From an uncultured Robinsoniella sp. (lineage in GTDB: Bacteria; Bacillota; Clostridia; Lachnospirales; Lachnospiraceae), in assembly GCA_900540475.1 (NCBI GenBank), contig UQGG01000018.1, forward strand, positions 62,001-126,000: DNA of 64,000 bases, written 5' to 3'. The position numbers and the translations under genes were made by a program. This document shows, one piece after another, positions 36,577 to 45,316 of this stretch (position 1 is its first letter; each line of letters begins with the position of its first letter). The notes beneath the pieces are model-generated. The model worked only from the letters and a program-made list of their open reading frames with translations, searched no databases and was not told where the DNA came from.

Positions 36577-37200
36577 TTAAAAAGTTCTTATTACTTTGGC
36601 AGGAGCTCCTACAGCAACTGAATTCCCAGGTATATCTTTAGTAACTACGCTATTCGCGCCTATAACAGCACCATTACCTATTTTCACATTTGGTAGAATT
36701 GCTACTCCTTCACCAAGCCAAACATTACTTCCAATATCCACTGAACCCTTTGTATATAAAATTCTCTTAACCATCTTTATATTTTTTTCTTCTGCTGTCA
36801 ACTGTCCATGAGAATGATCAGCTATATAAATCTTGCTCCCCATTAAAACATCATCACCTATAACTACTTTATTAATAGCACCTATGTGACAATCATCCCC
36901 AACAGTTACATTATCACCAATTATTATCTGTGGTTGATATTTTACGTTCTCATATTCATCCCAGGCTTCTACACGCAATCGATAGCCACACCTAAAATTT
37001 TTACCAATATTAATATACTTCCATCCTTTAATTTGGATTGGTGGTTTAATATAAATACCAGCACCAACTTTATTAAATTTTCTGCTGTACACTTCACTTA
37101 ATACTAATCTATGAAAGTATCTAAATCCCCTAATCATACTTTCGGGATATATATAAGAACAAATATGAGCAATTTTTTTAGCAATATTATCAAAATTCAT
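36577..37200 (-). CDS. Left-handed beta-helix O-acetyltransferase
   Basis: A hexapeptide-repeat acetyltransferase of the LacA/WcaF/NodL type, about 207 residues. Isoleucine-patch repeats (IGDNVTVGDDCHIG, IGDDVLMGSKIYI, IGSNVWLGEGVAILPNVKIGNGAVIGANSVV) fill residues about 85-200, the DHSHG block supplies the catalytic His, and the ending VAVGAPAKVIR is diagnostic. I prefer the ATG at 37200, although an in-frame ATG exists at 37218; neither has a strong ribosome binding site. It would acetylate a sugar hydroxyl or amine in the repeat unit. The gene is divergent from the plus-strand glycosyltransferase at 37331. Confidence 0.9.
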   Translation of the reverse strand: MNFDNIAKKIAHICSYIYPESMIRGFRYFHRLVLSEVYSRKFNKVGAGIYIKPPIQIKGWKYINIGKNFRCGYRLRVEAWDEYENVKYQPQIIIGDNVTVGDDCHIGAINKVVIGDDVLMGSKIYIADHSHGQLTAEEKNIKMVKRILYTKGSVDIGSNVWLGEGVAILPNVKIGNGAVIGANSVVTKDIPGNSVAVGAPAKVIRTF

Positions 37201-37235
37201 TTTTTTATCTCTTTTCATTATAAAATTTAAATCAG

Positions 37236-37282
37236 TTTATCATAACTTACCAAGAAGAATATAAAAGTCTTGTTATGATAAA
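37236..37282. promoter_or_regulatory. Inverted repeat in the divergent intergenic region
   Basis: TTTATCATAAC (37236-37246) and GTTATGATAAA (37272-37282) form a perfect 11-base inverted repeat, with a third direct copy of TTATGATAAA at 37287-37296. The second and third copies overlap the promoter of the plus-strand glycosyltransferase, so this may be an operator for a dimeric regulator. Confidence 0.4.
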
Positions 37283-37298
37283 TTTATTATGATAAAAT
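37270..37298 (+). promoter_or_regulatory. Sigma-A promoter of the plus-strand glycosyltransferase
   Basis: TTGTTA (37270-37275) and TAAAAT (37293-37298) are separated by exactly 17 bases, and the gene starts 33 bases later. The boxes overlap the TTATGATAAA repeats. Confidence 0.6.
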
Positions 37299-37330
37299 AA
37301 ACCTATCTTTAAATAATTTGTGAGGTGTTT

Positions 37331-38359
37331 ATGAATAATCAAAATAATTTAGACAATACAATTGTAAGTATAATAATTCCTGTATATAACTCTGAATCTT
37401 ATCTGGAAGAATGCTTAAATTCTGTTTTGATACAAACTTATAAAAATCTGGAAATCATCATAGTAAATGATGGTTCGAATGACTCTTCACCAGATATCTG
37501 TAAAAAATATGCTGCAAAAGACAGTAGAATAAAATTTTTAACCAAGGATAATGGAGGCGTTTCCTCTGCCAGAAATCTTGGTCTTGATCATGTTACCGGT
37601 GATTTTTTGACTTTTATTGATTCTGATGATTTTATTTCTCCGTATTTTGTAAAAGAATTATTAAACAGTATTCAAAAATCAGATGTATCACTTTGTGGAT
37701 ATAATCGCTTAAAAAATGGAAATACTATATCTATGGTGCTTCCACATAATAGTAAAATGACCCGGGAAAAATTATATGAATATACTCTTTGCAGCAATTA
37801 TATTAGCGGATATTTATGCACAAAAATGTTTAGAACTTCGATTGTTTCAAAACTTAAGCTTCGATTTAATACAAATTTAAAGGTCGGAGAAGATATGTTA
37901 TGGATAATCCAATATTACAGTGCATGTCAGACTGGACGATATGTTAATCAACCCCTATACAACTACAGATTGAATGAAGTATCTGCACTACAAAAAATGA
38001 AGTCTACAGGTGTATTCGATCCTAAAAAAACCAGCAATATGGATTCTGCAGATTTTATTTGGAATATTTTAGAATTAGAAAATAAAAATATTAAGTCCCA
38101 AGGTTCCTATCGAAAAGTCAGAACATCACTTTGGATGCTCTTTAACATGATTTGCTGTAAGTATTACAATACCACGCTATTTAAACGTATCAAGAAAAAT
38201 ACACATGGTCATTTGTATCCTTTTTTAAAAAGCAAACATTCTGGTGTTTTAGAAAAAATCTCAGCTATTATAATTTATATGAGTCCTACAATAATATACT
38301 ATCTTGGTTTGTTGGGTTATAAATTATTCCCCGATATAATTTCTAAACATTTAAACTAA
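37331..38359 (+). CDS. Family-2 glycosyltransferase
   Basis: A 342-residue inverting GT-A enzyme. Read from the ATG at 37331 (GAGGTG upstream) it has IIPVYNSESYLEECLNS, VNDGSNDSS, and the FIDSDDF metal-binding DxD-type motif near residue 97. It resembles capsule glycosyltransferases of the EpsJ/CpsI group. It is the only plus-strand gene in the AT-rich island and has its own promoter. It overlaps the convergent downstream glycosyltransferase gene by four bases at the 3' end, with no terminator between them. The donor sugar is unknown. Confidence 0.9.
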   Translation: MNNQNNLDNTIVSIIIPVYNSESYLEECLNSVLIQTYKNLEIIIVNDGSNDSSPDICKKYAAKDSRIKFLTKDNGGVSSARNLGLDHVTGDFLTFIDSDDFISPYFVKELLNSIQKSDVSLCGYNRLKNGNTISMVLPHNSKMTREKLYEYTLCSNYISGYLCTKMFRTSIVSKLKLRFNTNLKVGEDMLWIIQYYSACQTGRYVNQPLYNYRLNEVSALQKMKSTGVFDPKKTSNMDSADFIWNILELENKNIKSQGSYRKVRTSLWMLFNMICCKYYNTTLFKRIKKNTHGHLYPFLKSKHSGVLEKISAIIIYMSPTIIYYLGLLGYKLFPDIISKHLN

Positions 38360-39228
38360 TTCATAAGCTTACGTAGTATCTTTAATGATTTTAATATATT
38401 TTTAGTCACAAAGAGTTCTTTATCAATCTTACATGCAGTATTCGCTGAGGTACTTGCTGATTCTGCATGTAAAATTTTTAATGACGGCGTATACACTGTC
38501 ATTAATCCTTTTTTTTCACAAAGATAGGCTATAATATCTTCTTCACAATACATAAATGTCTCCGGATAAAAACCATAATCGAATATATTAATATAAAGCG
38601 GAGAATAAATAACACAAGCACCTTGTAGTACTACATGTTTTTGTCTTTGAGAATGATTTATATCTGATCTGTTCTTCTTATCTTTTTTGTTGTAAACTCT
38701 CTGTAGAAATAAAGATTCATTGTCATTTGAAATCAATTTATTAATTCTTAAACAAATATACCAAATATTTCTGTTAAATATCCAACGTTTCACCTGGTCT
38801 ATATTAATAATTCTAGATCTGTAAGGACTTTGATGATATCCATCTATACGTACAATATCCGGTCCTAATATCCCGTACTGTTCGTACTCATACTCTTTTT
38901 TCAATATATTCACAAAATTTTTCTGCTCAAATATTGTATCATTATTTGCTATTATTATAAAACTAGACTTAAGATTATTTTTCGCATATTGGTACCCAAT
39001 ATTATTTCCTTTTGCAAAACCAAGATTTTTTTCTGATTTTATACAAATCACATACTCATTATTAGAAAAAACTTGCTCAACCTTTTTAAAACTATCATCA
39101 GGTGATCCATTATCAATAACAATAACAGAATAATTATCATATTCTATATTATTCAAAATTGAATTAATACATTTTATCGTATAGTCATAAACAACATAAT
39201 GTAAAACCACAAAACTCACATGTTCCAT
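38356..39228 (-). CDS. Family-2 glycosyltransferase, rhamnosyltransferase-like
   Basis: A 290-residue GT-A protein similar to WbbL/RfbF-type enzymes: VVLHYVVYDYTIKCI at the N-terminus, VIDNGSPDDS, the GFAKGNNIGY block and IANNDT as the metal site, with FMYCEEDIIAY in the second half. These features are usual in rhamnosyl- and galactofuranosyl-transferases, and both donors could be made here (RmlABD and Glf). AAAGGA lies nine bases before the ATG. It is AT-rich and overlaps the convergent gene by four bases. Confidence 0.85.
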   Translation of the reverse strand: MEHVSFVVLHYVVYDYTIKCINSILNNIEYDNYSVIVIDNGSPDDSFKKVEQVFSNNEYVICIKSEKNLGFAKGNNIGYQYAKNNLKSSFIIIANNDTIFEQKNFVNILKKEYEYEQYGILGPDIVRIDGYHQSPYRSRIINIDQVKRWIFNRNIWYICLRINKLISNDNESLFLQRVYNKKDKKNRSDINHSQRQKHVVLQGACVIYSPLYINIFDYGFYPETFMYCEEDIIAYLCEKKGLMTVYTPSLKILHAESASTSANTACKIDKELFVTKNILKSLKILRKLMN

Positions 39229-39266
39229 AGTGTTAAAATCCTTTCACTAATTGCTTTATACAATAA

Positions 39267-40715
39267 TTATTTATGATTTATTTTTTCCCTTATATTACCC
39301 ATTATACCAGTAATGGTGTAGTTAGGAAACCATCTCCACATAACTTTTATTTTCATAATGCCAAATAATTTGCAATATTCCATATAGTTTATTCTTTCAA
39401 GATACGTATTTAAAAAAGATGACGTATCGAAATCTTCTTTATTTATATGAAACTTAGTCCTTTTCTCAGTGAAAAGCCTCAATAACTGTTCTTCAAACTC
39501 TTCAGGTAAAATCAATTGATGATCAATTTTATTTATTTGCTGTTGCAGAAAAACATCATCATCCAGAAGATGATCTACCATACTTATCATTTCATTTTCT
39601 GAAGTAAATTCAATATTCAATTCTTCTGGCCGTAGCAAAACACCTGTTGAACATTCATCGTAAATGAGAGTTATTGGCAACGTTTTTGCAGCTATTGCAT
39701 ATTGTGACATTAACCCGCCAATCATTGGATACGTACTAAGATATAGAGTAACATTTTTCATTACTGCAAACAAATCACTTCTTTCCGGTATCCAATATAC
39801 TCTTTTCGGAAATTTTTCCTGCAACTTTTTAAGCTCTCTTCCATCTCCTGTACCTGCATATAAAAATATAACATCTGAATGTCTTTTTAATATGTGATTT
39901 ACTATTTTGTAATATAGATTATCAGCTCCTAATGTCTTATACAGGGAACCTCCTGAAAATACAACTTTCTTATCTCTGCATTGAAATGGAAACCCCTGAA
40001 ACTCAGCCTTATCATCAATCATAGGATAAAACGGCAACTTGATTATACGGTCTTCAGTAATTTTCCTTTTATAAAACGAAACTGATGCACCATAATCTCT
40101 AAATTCAATAAAATAATCACAGGATCTTTTTCCCAGCCAAAAAGCATGATCAGTTAAATTTATCAAATACCTGTCAAGCAGACCTTCCAGCCCGGTACAT
40201 GCAGTTATTCCAATCAAATCATATGGCGTTGTGTATAATATAATCTTTGAAACATTTTCTTTTTCCACAATACAATTTATCGTCTTTATACTTTGTATTA
40301 TATCTTTTTCAGAAATGAAGATCATTTTATTGTTTTTATTTTTCCCCAGTTCTTTAGAAATGCCAGGTATAAAATTCTTTCTATCGCTGAATGTCACATA
40401 TACAATGTCAAACTGAAGATTCACCAACGCCTTAACATAAATAAGTGCTAACCCACGATTATCAAGTCCAAATCCATCATAAAATAAAATGCTATTCGCT
40501 TTTTTTTCAAAAAATTGATTTACAGACCCAATATTTTGAGCAACCTTGCAGATTATTTCTTCTACATAATCATCGCAATAACATTGATTTAATTGATACA
40601 TATATCTGCCATAAAACGTTGTTGCCTTTAATGCCCTTTCTATGTCATTTTTCTTCATATAATGCATTATAATTGATTTCATCTTTTGGCTGTCTTTTTT
40701 AATCCGTTTGTTCAT
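39267..40715 (-). CDS. GT-B-like glycosyltransferase, family not recognised
   Basis: About 482 residues. The N-terminal part (about 75-200) has a FYDGFGLDNRGLALIYV Rossmann-like start; the C-terminal half has VVFSGGSLYKTLGAD, FLYAGTGDGREL, and a TYPMIGGLMSQYAIAAKT loop followed by RPEEL, which looks like the donor-binding lobe of a GT-B enzyme. No membrane segment is seen. I chose the ATG at 40715, but a TTG at 40721 is seven bases after AAAGGG and may be the true start. It probably adds a sugar to the lipid-linked unit. I cannot assign a CAZy family. Confidence 0.65.
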   Translation of the reverse strand: MNKRIKKDSQKMKSIIMHYMKKNDIERALKATTFYGRYMYQLNQCYCDDYVEEIICKVAQNIGSVNQFFEKKANSILFYDGFGLDNRGLALIYVKALVNLQFDIVYVTFSDRKNFIPGISKELGKNKNNKMIFISEKDIIQSIKTINCIVEKENVSKIILYTTPYDLIGITACTGLEGLLDRYLINLTDHAFWLGKRSCDYFIEFRDYGASVSFYKRKITEDRIIKLPFYPMIDDKAEFQGFPFQCRDKKVVFSGGSLYKTLGADNLYYKIVNHILKRHSDVIFLYAGTGDGRELKKLQEKFPKRVYWIPERSDLFAVMKNVTLYLSTYPMIGGLMSQYAIAAKTLPITLIYDECSTGVLLRPEELNIEFTSENEMISMVDHLLDDDVFLQQQINKIDHQLILPEEFEEQLLRLFTEKRTKFHINKEDFDTSSFLNTYLERINYMEYCKLFGIMKIKVMWRWFPNYTITGIMGNIREKINHK

Positions 40716-40724
40716 GAGCAAACA

Positions 40725-41738
40725 TTACGCCCTTTCTTTTAAATCATCTTTTACAGCTGCGTAATCTTTATCATTACTATCCGCAACTTTCTTATTACCA
40801 TTGTCATAGTCCAACTTTCTCACATGATATTGTATATCCTCTAATAACTTCCTGTTTCCGGAAATGATATCTGCCTGCAAGCCCACTATTCCCGTCATAA
40901 CACCTAAAATAATCATCATGCTTGCTAAAATAAGGGATTGTGTATGACCACGTCCTCCATCTATTACGAAGAAATAAATAAACCTGATCCCAATTGCAAC
41001 GCCTATAAAAGAAAGAATACTTCCAATTATCGTAAAGAAATACAACGGCCGATACATCATAAAAGCCCGCACAATCGTCAGCATAGACTTCTTCACATAC
41101 CCAAACATACTGCTAAACAGCCTTGATGGTCTGAGCTCTCCATTGGTCCTAATCGGTACTGATGTACAGGCCATCTTATTTCTACCAGCCTGAACAATCG
41201 TTTCCAAGGTATAAGTATATTCATTAATAACATTCATGCGCATAGCAGCTTCCCTGCTATATGCCCGAAATCCGCTAGGTGCATCCGGAATATCTGTCTT
41301 TGACGCCTTACGAACAACCCAACTGCCAAAATGCTGCAATCTTTTCTTTAACGGAGAGAAATGTTCGGTTTTGTCTATTGGTCTTTCTCCAATTACAATA
41401 TCTGATTCCCCATTTAATATTGGTCTTACCAGCTTTTCAATATCTTCCCCACAATACTGATTATCCGCATCAGTATTCACAATAATATCAGCGCCGTTCC
41501 TAAGACAGGCATCAAGTCCGGCCATAAAGCCTTTTGCAAGCCCTTTGTTTCTTTTAAAGTTCACAACATAATGGACTCCCCAGTTTTTTGCAACCTCTAC
41601 TGTATTGTCCTGGCTTCCGTCATTTATGATCAGATACTCGATTTCATCAATCCCGTCAATTTGCTTTGGCAAGTCATTCAGTGCTATTTCCAAGGTTTGT
41701 GCTTCATTATAACATGGAATCTGAATAATCAATTTCAT
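40725..41738 (-). CDS. DPM1/GtrB-like glycosyltransferase with membrane tail
   Basis: A 337-residue family-2 glycosyltransferase of the dolichyl- or undecaprenyl-phosphate sugar synthase group: IQIPCYNEAQTLE, INDGSQDNT, VNTDADNQYCGEDI and the APSGFRAYSREAA block. Two membrane helices follow at about 235-290 and a charged tail ends the protein. GAAAGGTTG lies upstream of the ATG. It is the third polyprenyl-phosphate charging enzyme in the window, which agrees with the many GT-C proteins needing lipid-phosphate donors. Confidence 0.88.
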   Translation of the reverse strand: MKLIIQIPCYNEAQTLEIALNDLPKQIDGIDEIEYLIINDGSQDNTVEVAKNWGVHYVVNFKRNKGLAKGFMAGLDACLRNGADIIVNTDADNQYCGEDIEKLVRPILNGESDIVIGERPIDKTEHFSPLKKRLQHFGSWVVRKASKTDIPDAPSGFRAYSREAAMRMNVINEYTYTLETIVQAGRNKMACTSVPIRTNGELRPSRLFSSMFGYVKKSMLTIVRAFMMYRPLYFFTIIGSILSFIGVAIGIRFIYFFVIDGGRGHTQSLILASMMIILGVMTGIVGLQADIISGNRKLLEDIQYHVRKLDYDNGNKKVADSNDKDYAAVKDDLKERA

Positions 41739-41787
41739 AATTATTTATCAACCTTTCCTTCGTTCTCTCATTTTCTTCCAACCACCC

Positions 41788-41820
41788 AAAAAACGGATAT
41801 CTGCAAAAACGGATATCCGT
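41788..41820 (-). terminator. Rho-independent terminator after ugd
   Basis: On the minus strand ACGGATATC (41820-41812) pairs perfectly with GATATCCGT (41801-41793), with a 10-base loop and a following TTTTTT. It lies 11 bases after the ugd stop and marks the boundary with the AT-rich island. Confidence 0.85.
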
Positions 41821-41831
41821 AATTCCTTGTC

Positions 41832-43142
41832 CTACATTAACTCACTATTCACTGTTTTACGTCCAATCGAATTATAAATTATTTTTGTGCCTTCAAATAC
41901 ATCTAAGGAGTAACAATTTCTTCCGTCTAATACGATAGGTTTTCTCATGAGTTGTTCATACTTCTTAATATCAAAATTCTTTACTTCGTCCCACTCCGTA
42001 AAGATAAAGCAGATGTCTGCATCTTTTAAGGTGTCTTCGATGCTTGAACAATAATCCACTTTCTTTGGATAGAGCTTTTTGAAATTCTCAGTACCAACCG
42101 GGTCCCAGGCTTTTATGTTTGCACCGTCTTCCAGAAGGATTGGAACATTTACAAGGGATGCTGCTTCACGCAGATCATCCGTTCCAGGCTTAAAGGTGAG
42201 TCCCAGTACTGCCACATTGAGATCGGTAAAGTCTTCATAGTATTTTTTTGCTTTTTTTACCAGTTTTAATTTCTGGTTTTCATTTACATCAATAGCTGCT
42301 CTGATTGTCTTTATTTCATTGTCATTAAAGCTTGCCAGCCAGCTTAAGGCTTTTGTGTCTTTTGGAAAACAGGAGCCGCCGTAACCAATTCCGGAATTTA
42401 AGAACCTTTTGCCGATACGCGCATCATATCCCATTCCTTTTGTAACATCTTCTATGTTTGCACCCACGATTTCGCACAGATTCGCTATTTCGTTTACATA
42501 GGAGATCTTCAGTGCCAGAAAGTCATTGGATGCATATTTAATCATCTCTGCACTTCTTCGGTCTGTTACAATTACCGGCGCATCGAACTGTTCATAAACT
42601 TTCTTTAAGACTTCCCCTGCTTTTTCATCTTCCACACCGATTACGATACGGGAAGCATGAAGGGTATCCGGAACTGCCGTTCCCTGAGAAAGGAATTCAG
42701 GATTGGATGCGATATCCACTTTGACATCATGTGTCAGGCGCTCCCGCAGATAGGCTTCTACCTTATCATTGGTACCGATCGGCACAGTAGATTTTACAAC
42801 AACTACACAGTCTCTCTCTACGGATTGTGCAATCTGTTTTACCACTTTAAAAACATAGGATAAATTTGCGGAACCATCCTGTTTTTCCGGAGTTCCCACG
42901 CCAATAAAAATGGCCTCCGCATCTTTATATGCAGCGCCATAATCCGTCGTAAACTGTAAATGATTCATACTTTGCTGCATTAATTCATCCAGTCCCGGCT
43001 CATAGATAGGGGATATCCCCTTTTTCATTTTCTCAACTTTTTCTTCATCAATATCAACACAAGTTACATCGTGTCCTTTACTCGCAAGGCAGACGCCTGT
43101 GACAAGTCCGACATAACCGGTTCCTGCAACTGCTATTTTCAT
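41832..43142 (-). CDS. ugd: UDP-glucose 6-dehydrogenase
   Basis: Ugd oxidises UDP-glucose twice to UDP-glucuronate using NAD. The 436-residue length fits the bacterial class. AGTGYVGLVTG at residues 6-16 is the NAD motif, and the catalytic Cys258 is in GYGGSCFPKDT; the central NEIANLCE helix is also present. It has its own extended -10 promoter and a strong terminator, so it is a single-gene unit. The product is a uronic-acid donor or a precursor of other acidic sugars. GC content is visibly higher than in the genes downstream. Confidence 0.97.
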   Translation of the reverse strand: MKIAVAGTGYVGLVTGVCLASKGHDVTCVDIDEEKVEKMKKGISPIYEPGLDELMQQSMNHLQFTTDYGAAYKDAEAIFIGVGTPEKQDGSANLSYVFKVVKQIAQSVERDCVVVVKSTVPIGTNDKVEAYLRERLTHDVKVDIASNPEFLSQGTAVPDTLHASRIVIGVEDEKAGEVLKKVYEQFDAPVIVTDRRSAEMIKYASNDFLALKISYVNEIANLCEIVGANIEDVTKGMGYDARIGKRFLNSGIGYGGSCFPKDTKALSWLASFNDNEIKTIRAAIDVNENQKLKLVKKAKKYYEDFTDLNVAVLGLTFKPGTDDLREAASLVNVPILLEDGANIKAWDPVGTENFKKLYPKKVDYCSSIEDTLKDADICFIFTEWDEVKNFDIKKYEQLMRKPIVLDGRNCYSLDVFEGTKIIYNSIGRKTVNSELM

Positions 43143-43181
43143 TTTATCTTCTCCGCATATTATTCACAATATAGTGTTTAA

Positions 43182-43210
43182 ATTATATCATATGTTTTAA
43201 AAATTTACCA
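43182..43210 (-). promoter_or_regulatory. Probable promoter of ugd
   Basis: On the minus strand a perfect TATAAT (43187-43182) is preceded by TGA, an extended -10 arrangement. The -35 region is weak (TGGTAA). The start codon lies about 40 bases downstream. Confidence 0.45.
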
Positions 43211-43339
43211 CCCTATATAAGGTTATTTTTTACATATTTTTTGCTAATTTTGACATTCTGAGGCATTTCCGTTCATACTTTCATAATATTTGCTTCATAT
43301 TTCATTTCATAACGAGATCAGAAAAGTATGATTGACATT

Positions 43340-43398
43340 AAAAAATCTATCTTTCATAGAAAGAGCTATCAGGTCAAATTTTATCACCGATAGCTCTT
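43340..43398 (-). terminator. Terminator region after the aldolase gene
   Basis: AAGAGCTATC and GATAGCTCTT (43361-43370 and 43389-43398) form a perfect 10-bp stem. On the minus strand it is followed by a small TCTTTC/GAAAGA hairpin and TTTTTT. The two-part layout makes the exact stop point uncertain. Confidence 0.5.
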
Positions 43399-43474
43399 GC
43401 CTGCATTTTATAAGTTTTTCATATTTCGAATTTGCGGTCTCCAAATGCTTGCTTTTAATTAAAAAAGCGAAAAC

Positions 43475-45073
43475 CTATTTCACATAGAATGTATCTGTAA
43501 TAAATTTCACCGAAATCTTATCTTCCATCTTCTTAAGGCAGTCAACCACATACTGGTTCATACTATTAGACTTCTCTTTCTCGATCCGGTACTCCATGCT
43601 GGAATTGTAATAGTTATCTTCAATCGGTGAGTAACCATCAAAGCCGGCACAAGCCACGTTTTCCACTTTTACTTTCATCAATGTTTTCAGAAGCATGATA
43701 AATGCATTATCAATGATCTCCGCATCTTCATCCACAAGAGAACTGTAATTTAGCGTATAGTCAAAGCTTCCCTTGGTATTGGTCACATTAGATGTGGCAA
43801 TGACTTTGGTATCACGGTTCTTATATTCTGTGATGACGCTGTTCAACTGAACGTATCTCCTTGAGTTGCTTAAGAATACATAATCCACCATCAGGGCTCC
43901 CGGTATATAATTTGTGGATATCACAACCGGATGATTTTCGTCTATATAAGCTTTGATTTTTTCTTCCTGGGCCTGTACATTCTTTCCTGGTCCAACTAAG
44001 AGAATTTTCTTTCCTGCTAACTGTTCTTCCAGTTTTGCCAGATCACTTACATCATTGCATTCTGCGTTCTGATATTGATTGTACAGATGTTCGATATACT
44101 TCTGATCGTATAATAATTTCTTTTCAAATTCAATGCTGTTCAGTATTTCATTTAAGGACTTCAGAGATAAGGTGTGCTTGTCCATTAAATATTTTACATA
44201 ACTTGGATGACAGTTATTAGATGCTGACAGATAGAAGAAAAGATTATATCCCCATGGACTCTTTTCATAAATGTTCATGATGTTGATGTCAATAGCTTCT
44301 AACATCTGGCTGATATCGTAATTCTTTCCGCAGTTAGTATTCAGGTACATGGAGAGCAATTCCATTGGTGCATTTCCCGCACTTTTCCCCATACCGTAAA
44401 GAGTTGCATCTACGACTACCATACGGTCCGTATGCGCCTTCAGTACTTCCATACAGTTGGAATATGCCAGCTGAAAGTTGTTATGGGAATGATATCCCAC
44501 ACCGATTTCCGGTACGAGGTTGTGGTCTAATAATTCAAAATAATGCATCAGATGTTCCTGATGAAGCAGTCCATAGGTATCTACAATAGATACTGCATAG
44601 GGTTTTAATTCGTTTACAAGATCGATCAGATCCAGCATCTCTCTGTCCGAATAACTTGTAATGGAAACTGCCTGGGTAAATACCTGATAGCCCAGATCTT
44701 TCACCTGGCGGCAGAAAGCAATTGCTTCATGCATTAAATGTTTTTTAAAGATTACACGAATACCGTCCAGATAGCTGTCTTTACAAGGGGACAAATTTTC
44801 AATGCCGCAGGTACCAAAATCGATCATACCAACTACCATAGCCTGTCTTCTGTCAAGACCGCCAAAGATTTTCCCCACACAGTCCGTATCCGGCATGATG
44901 GTACGATCAATATTAAACTTCTCTCTTTCATCTAAGAATCCGACTTCAATCATATCTACATTTGTGCTGACCAGTCTTTCAAATAAACTTACGATATTGT
45001 CGTGTCCGAAATTCCAGTCGTTGACATAACCACCGTCACGTAAAGTACAATCTAACAATTTTATATTATTCAT
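43475..45073 (-). CDS. DRE-TIM (HMGL-like) aldolase with a C-terminal nucleotide-binding-like domain
   Basis: A 532-residue protein. Residues 1-275 are a DRE-TIM metallolyase domain: LLDCTLRDGGY at 5-15 and the metal-binding HSHNNFQLAYSN, as in 4-hydroxy-2-oxovalerate aldolase and HMG-CoA lyase, which make or break bonds to pyruvate- or acetyl-type carbanions. The rest contains a Rossmann-like LLVGPGKNVQAQE segment (about 355) and a DUF115-like pattern. Its substrate is unknown; pyruvate aldol chemistry on a sugar aldehyde would give a keto-sugar acid, in line with the CMP-sugar gene 3 kb upstream. It has its own promoter and terminator. Confidence 0.75.
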   Translation of the reverse strand: MNNIKLLDCTLRDGGYVNDWNFGHDNIVSLFERLVSTNVDMIEVGFLDEREKFNIDRTIMPDTDCVGKIFGGLDRRQAMVVGMIDFGTCGIENLSPCKDSYLDGIRVIFKKHLMHEAIAFCRQVKDLGYQVFTQAVSITSYSDREMLDLIDLVNELKPYAVSIVDTYGLLHQEHLMHYFELLDHNLVPEIGVGYHSHNNFQLAYSNCMEVLKAHTDRMVVVDATLYGMGKSAGNAPMELLSMYLNTNCGKNYDISQMLEAIDINIMNIYEKSPWGYNLFFYLSASNNCHPSYVKYLMDKHTLSLKSLNEILNSIEFEKKLLYDQKYIEHLYNQYQNAECNDVSDLAKLEEQLAGKKILLVGPGKNVQAQEEKIKAYIDENHPVVISTNYIPGALMVDYVFLSNSRRYVQLNSVITEYKNRDTKVIATSNVTNTKGSFDYTLNYSSLVDEDAEIIDNAFIMLLKTLMKVKVENVACAGFDGYSPIEDNYYNSSMEYRIEKEKSNSMNQYVVDCLKKMEDKISVKFITDTFYVK

Positions 45074-45169
45074 TTTTTATTCTCCTGTTCTTCAAAACTT
45101 ATTGGTGTACCAACAAATTTTGATGTAAATTTCCATATAATCCAATATAAGTTACTGCATTCAGCACTT

Positions 45170-45198
45170 ATTATACAGGTAAATTTGCATTTTGTGAA
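45170..45198 (-). promoter_or_regulatory. Sigma-A promoter of the aldolase gene
   Basis: On the minus strand TTCACA (45198-45193) and TATAAT (45175-45170) are 17 bases apart. The leader to the ATG at 45073 is about 90 bases. Confidence 0.65.
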
Positions 45199-45316
45199 GT
45201 ATTTTCGTTTCGGTAAGCCGAACGCCCCTGCAGCGCGTAGTTATTTATTGTGTCCAAATCATTTACTTTTTCGTTATTACAGCATTCACTCTGCTGCCAG
45301 ATTTTATAAAAAGAAG

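Larger units (their letters stand above)
43143..43474. other. Intergenic stretch between ugd and the aldolase gene
   Basis: This 332-base gap holds the ugd promoter (43182-43210) and the aldolase terminator region (43340-43398). The remainder is AT-rich, and I see no gene or RNA in it. Confidence 0.6.
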
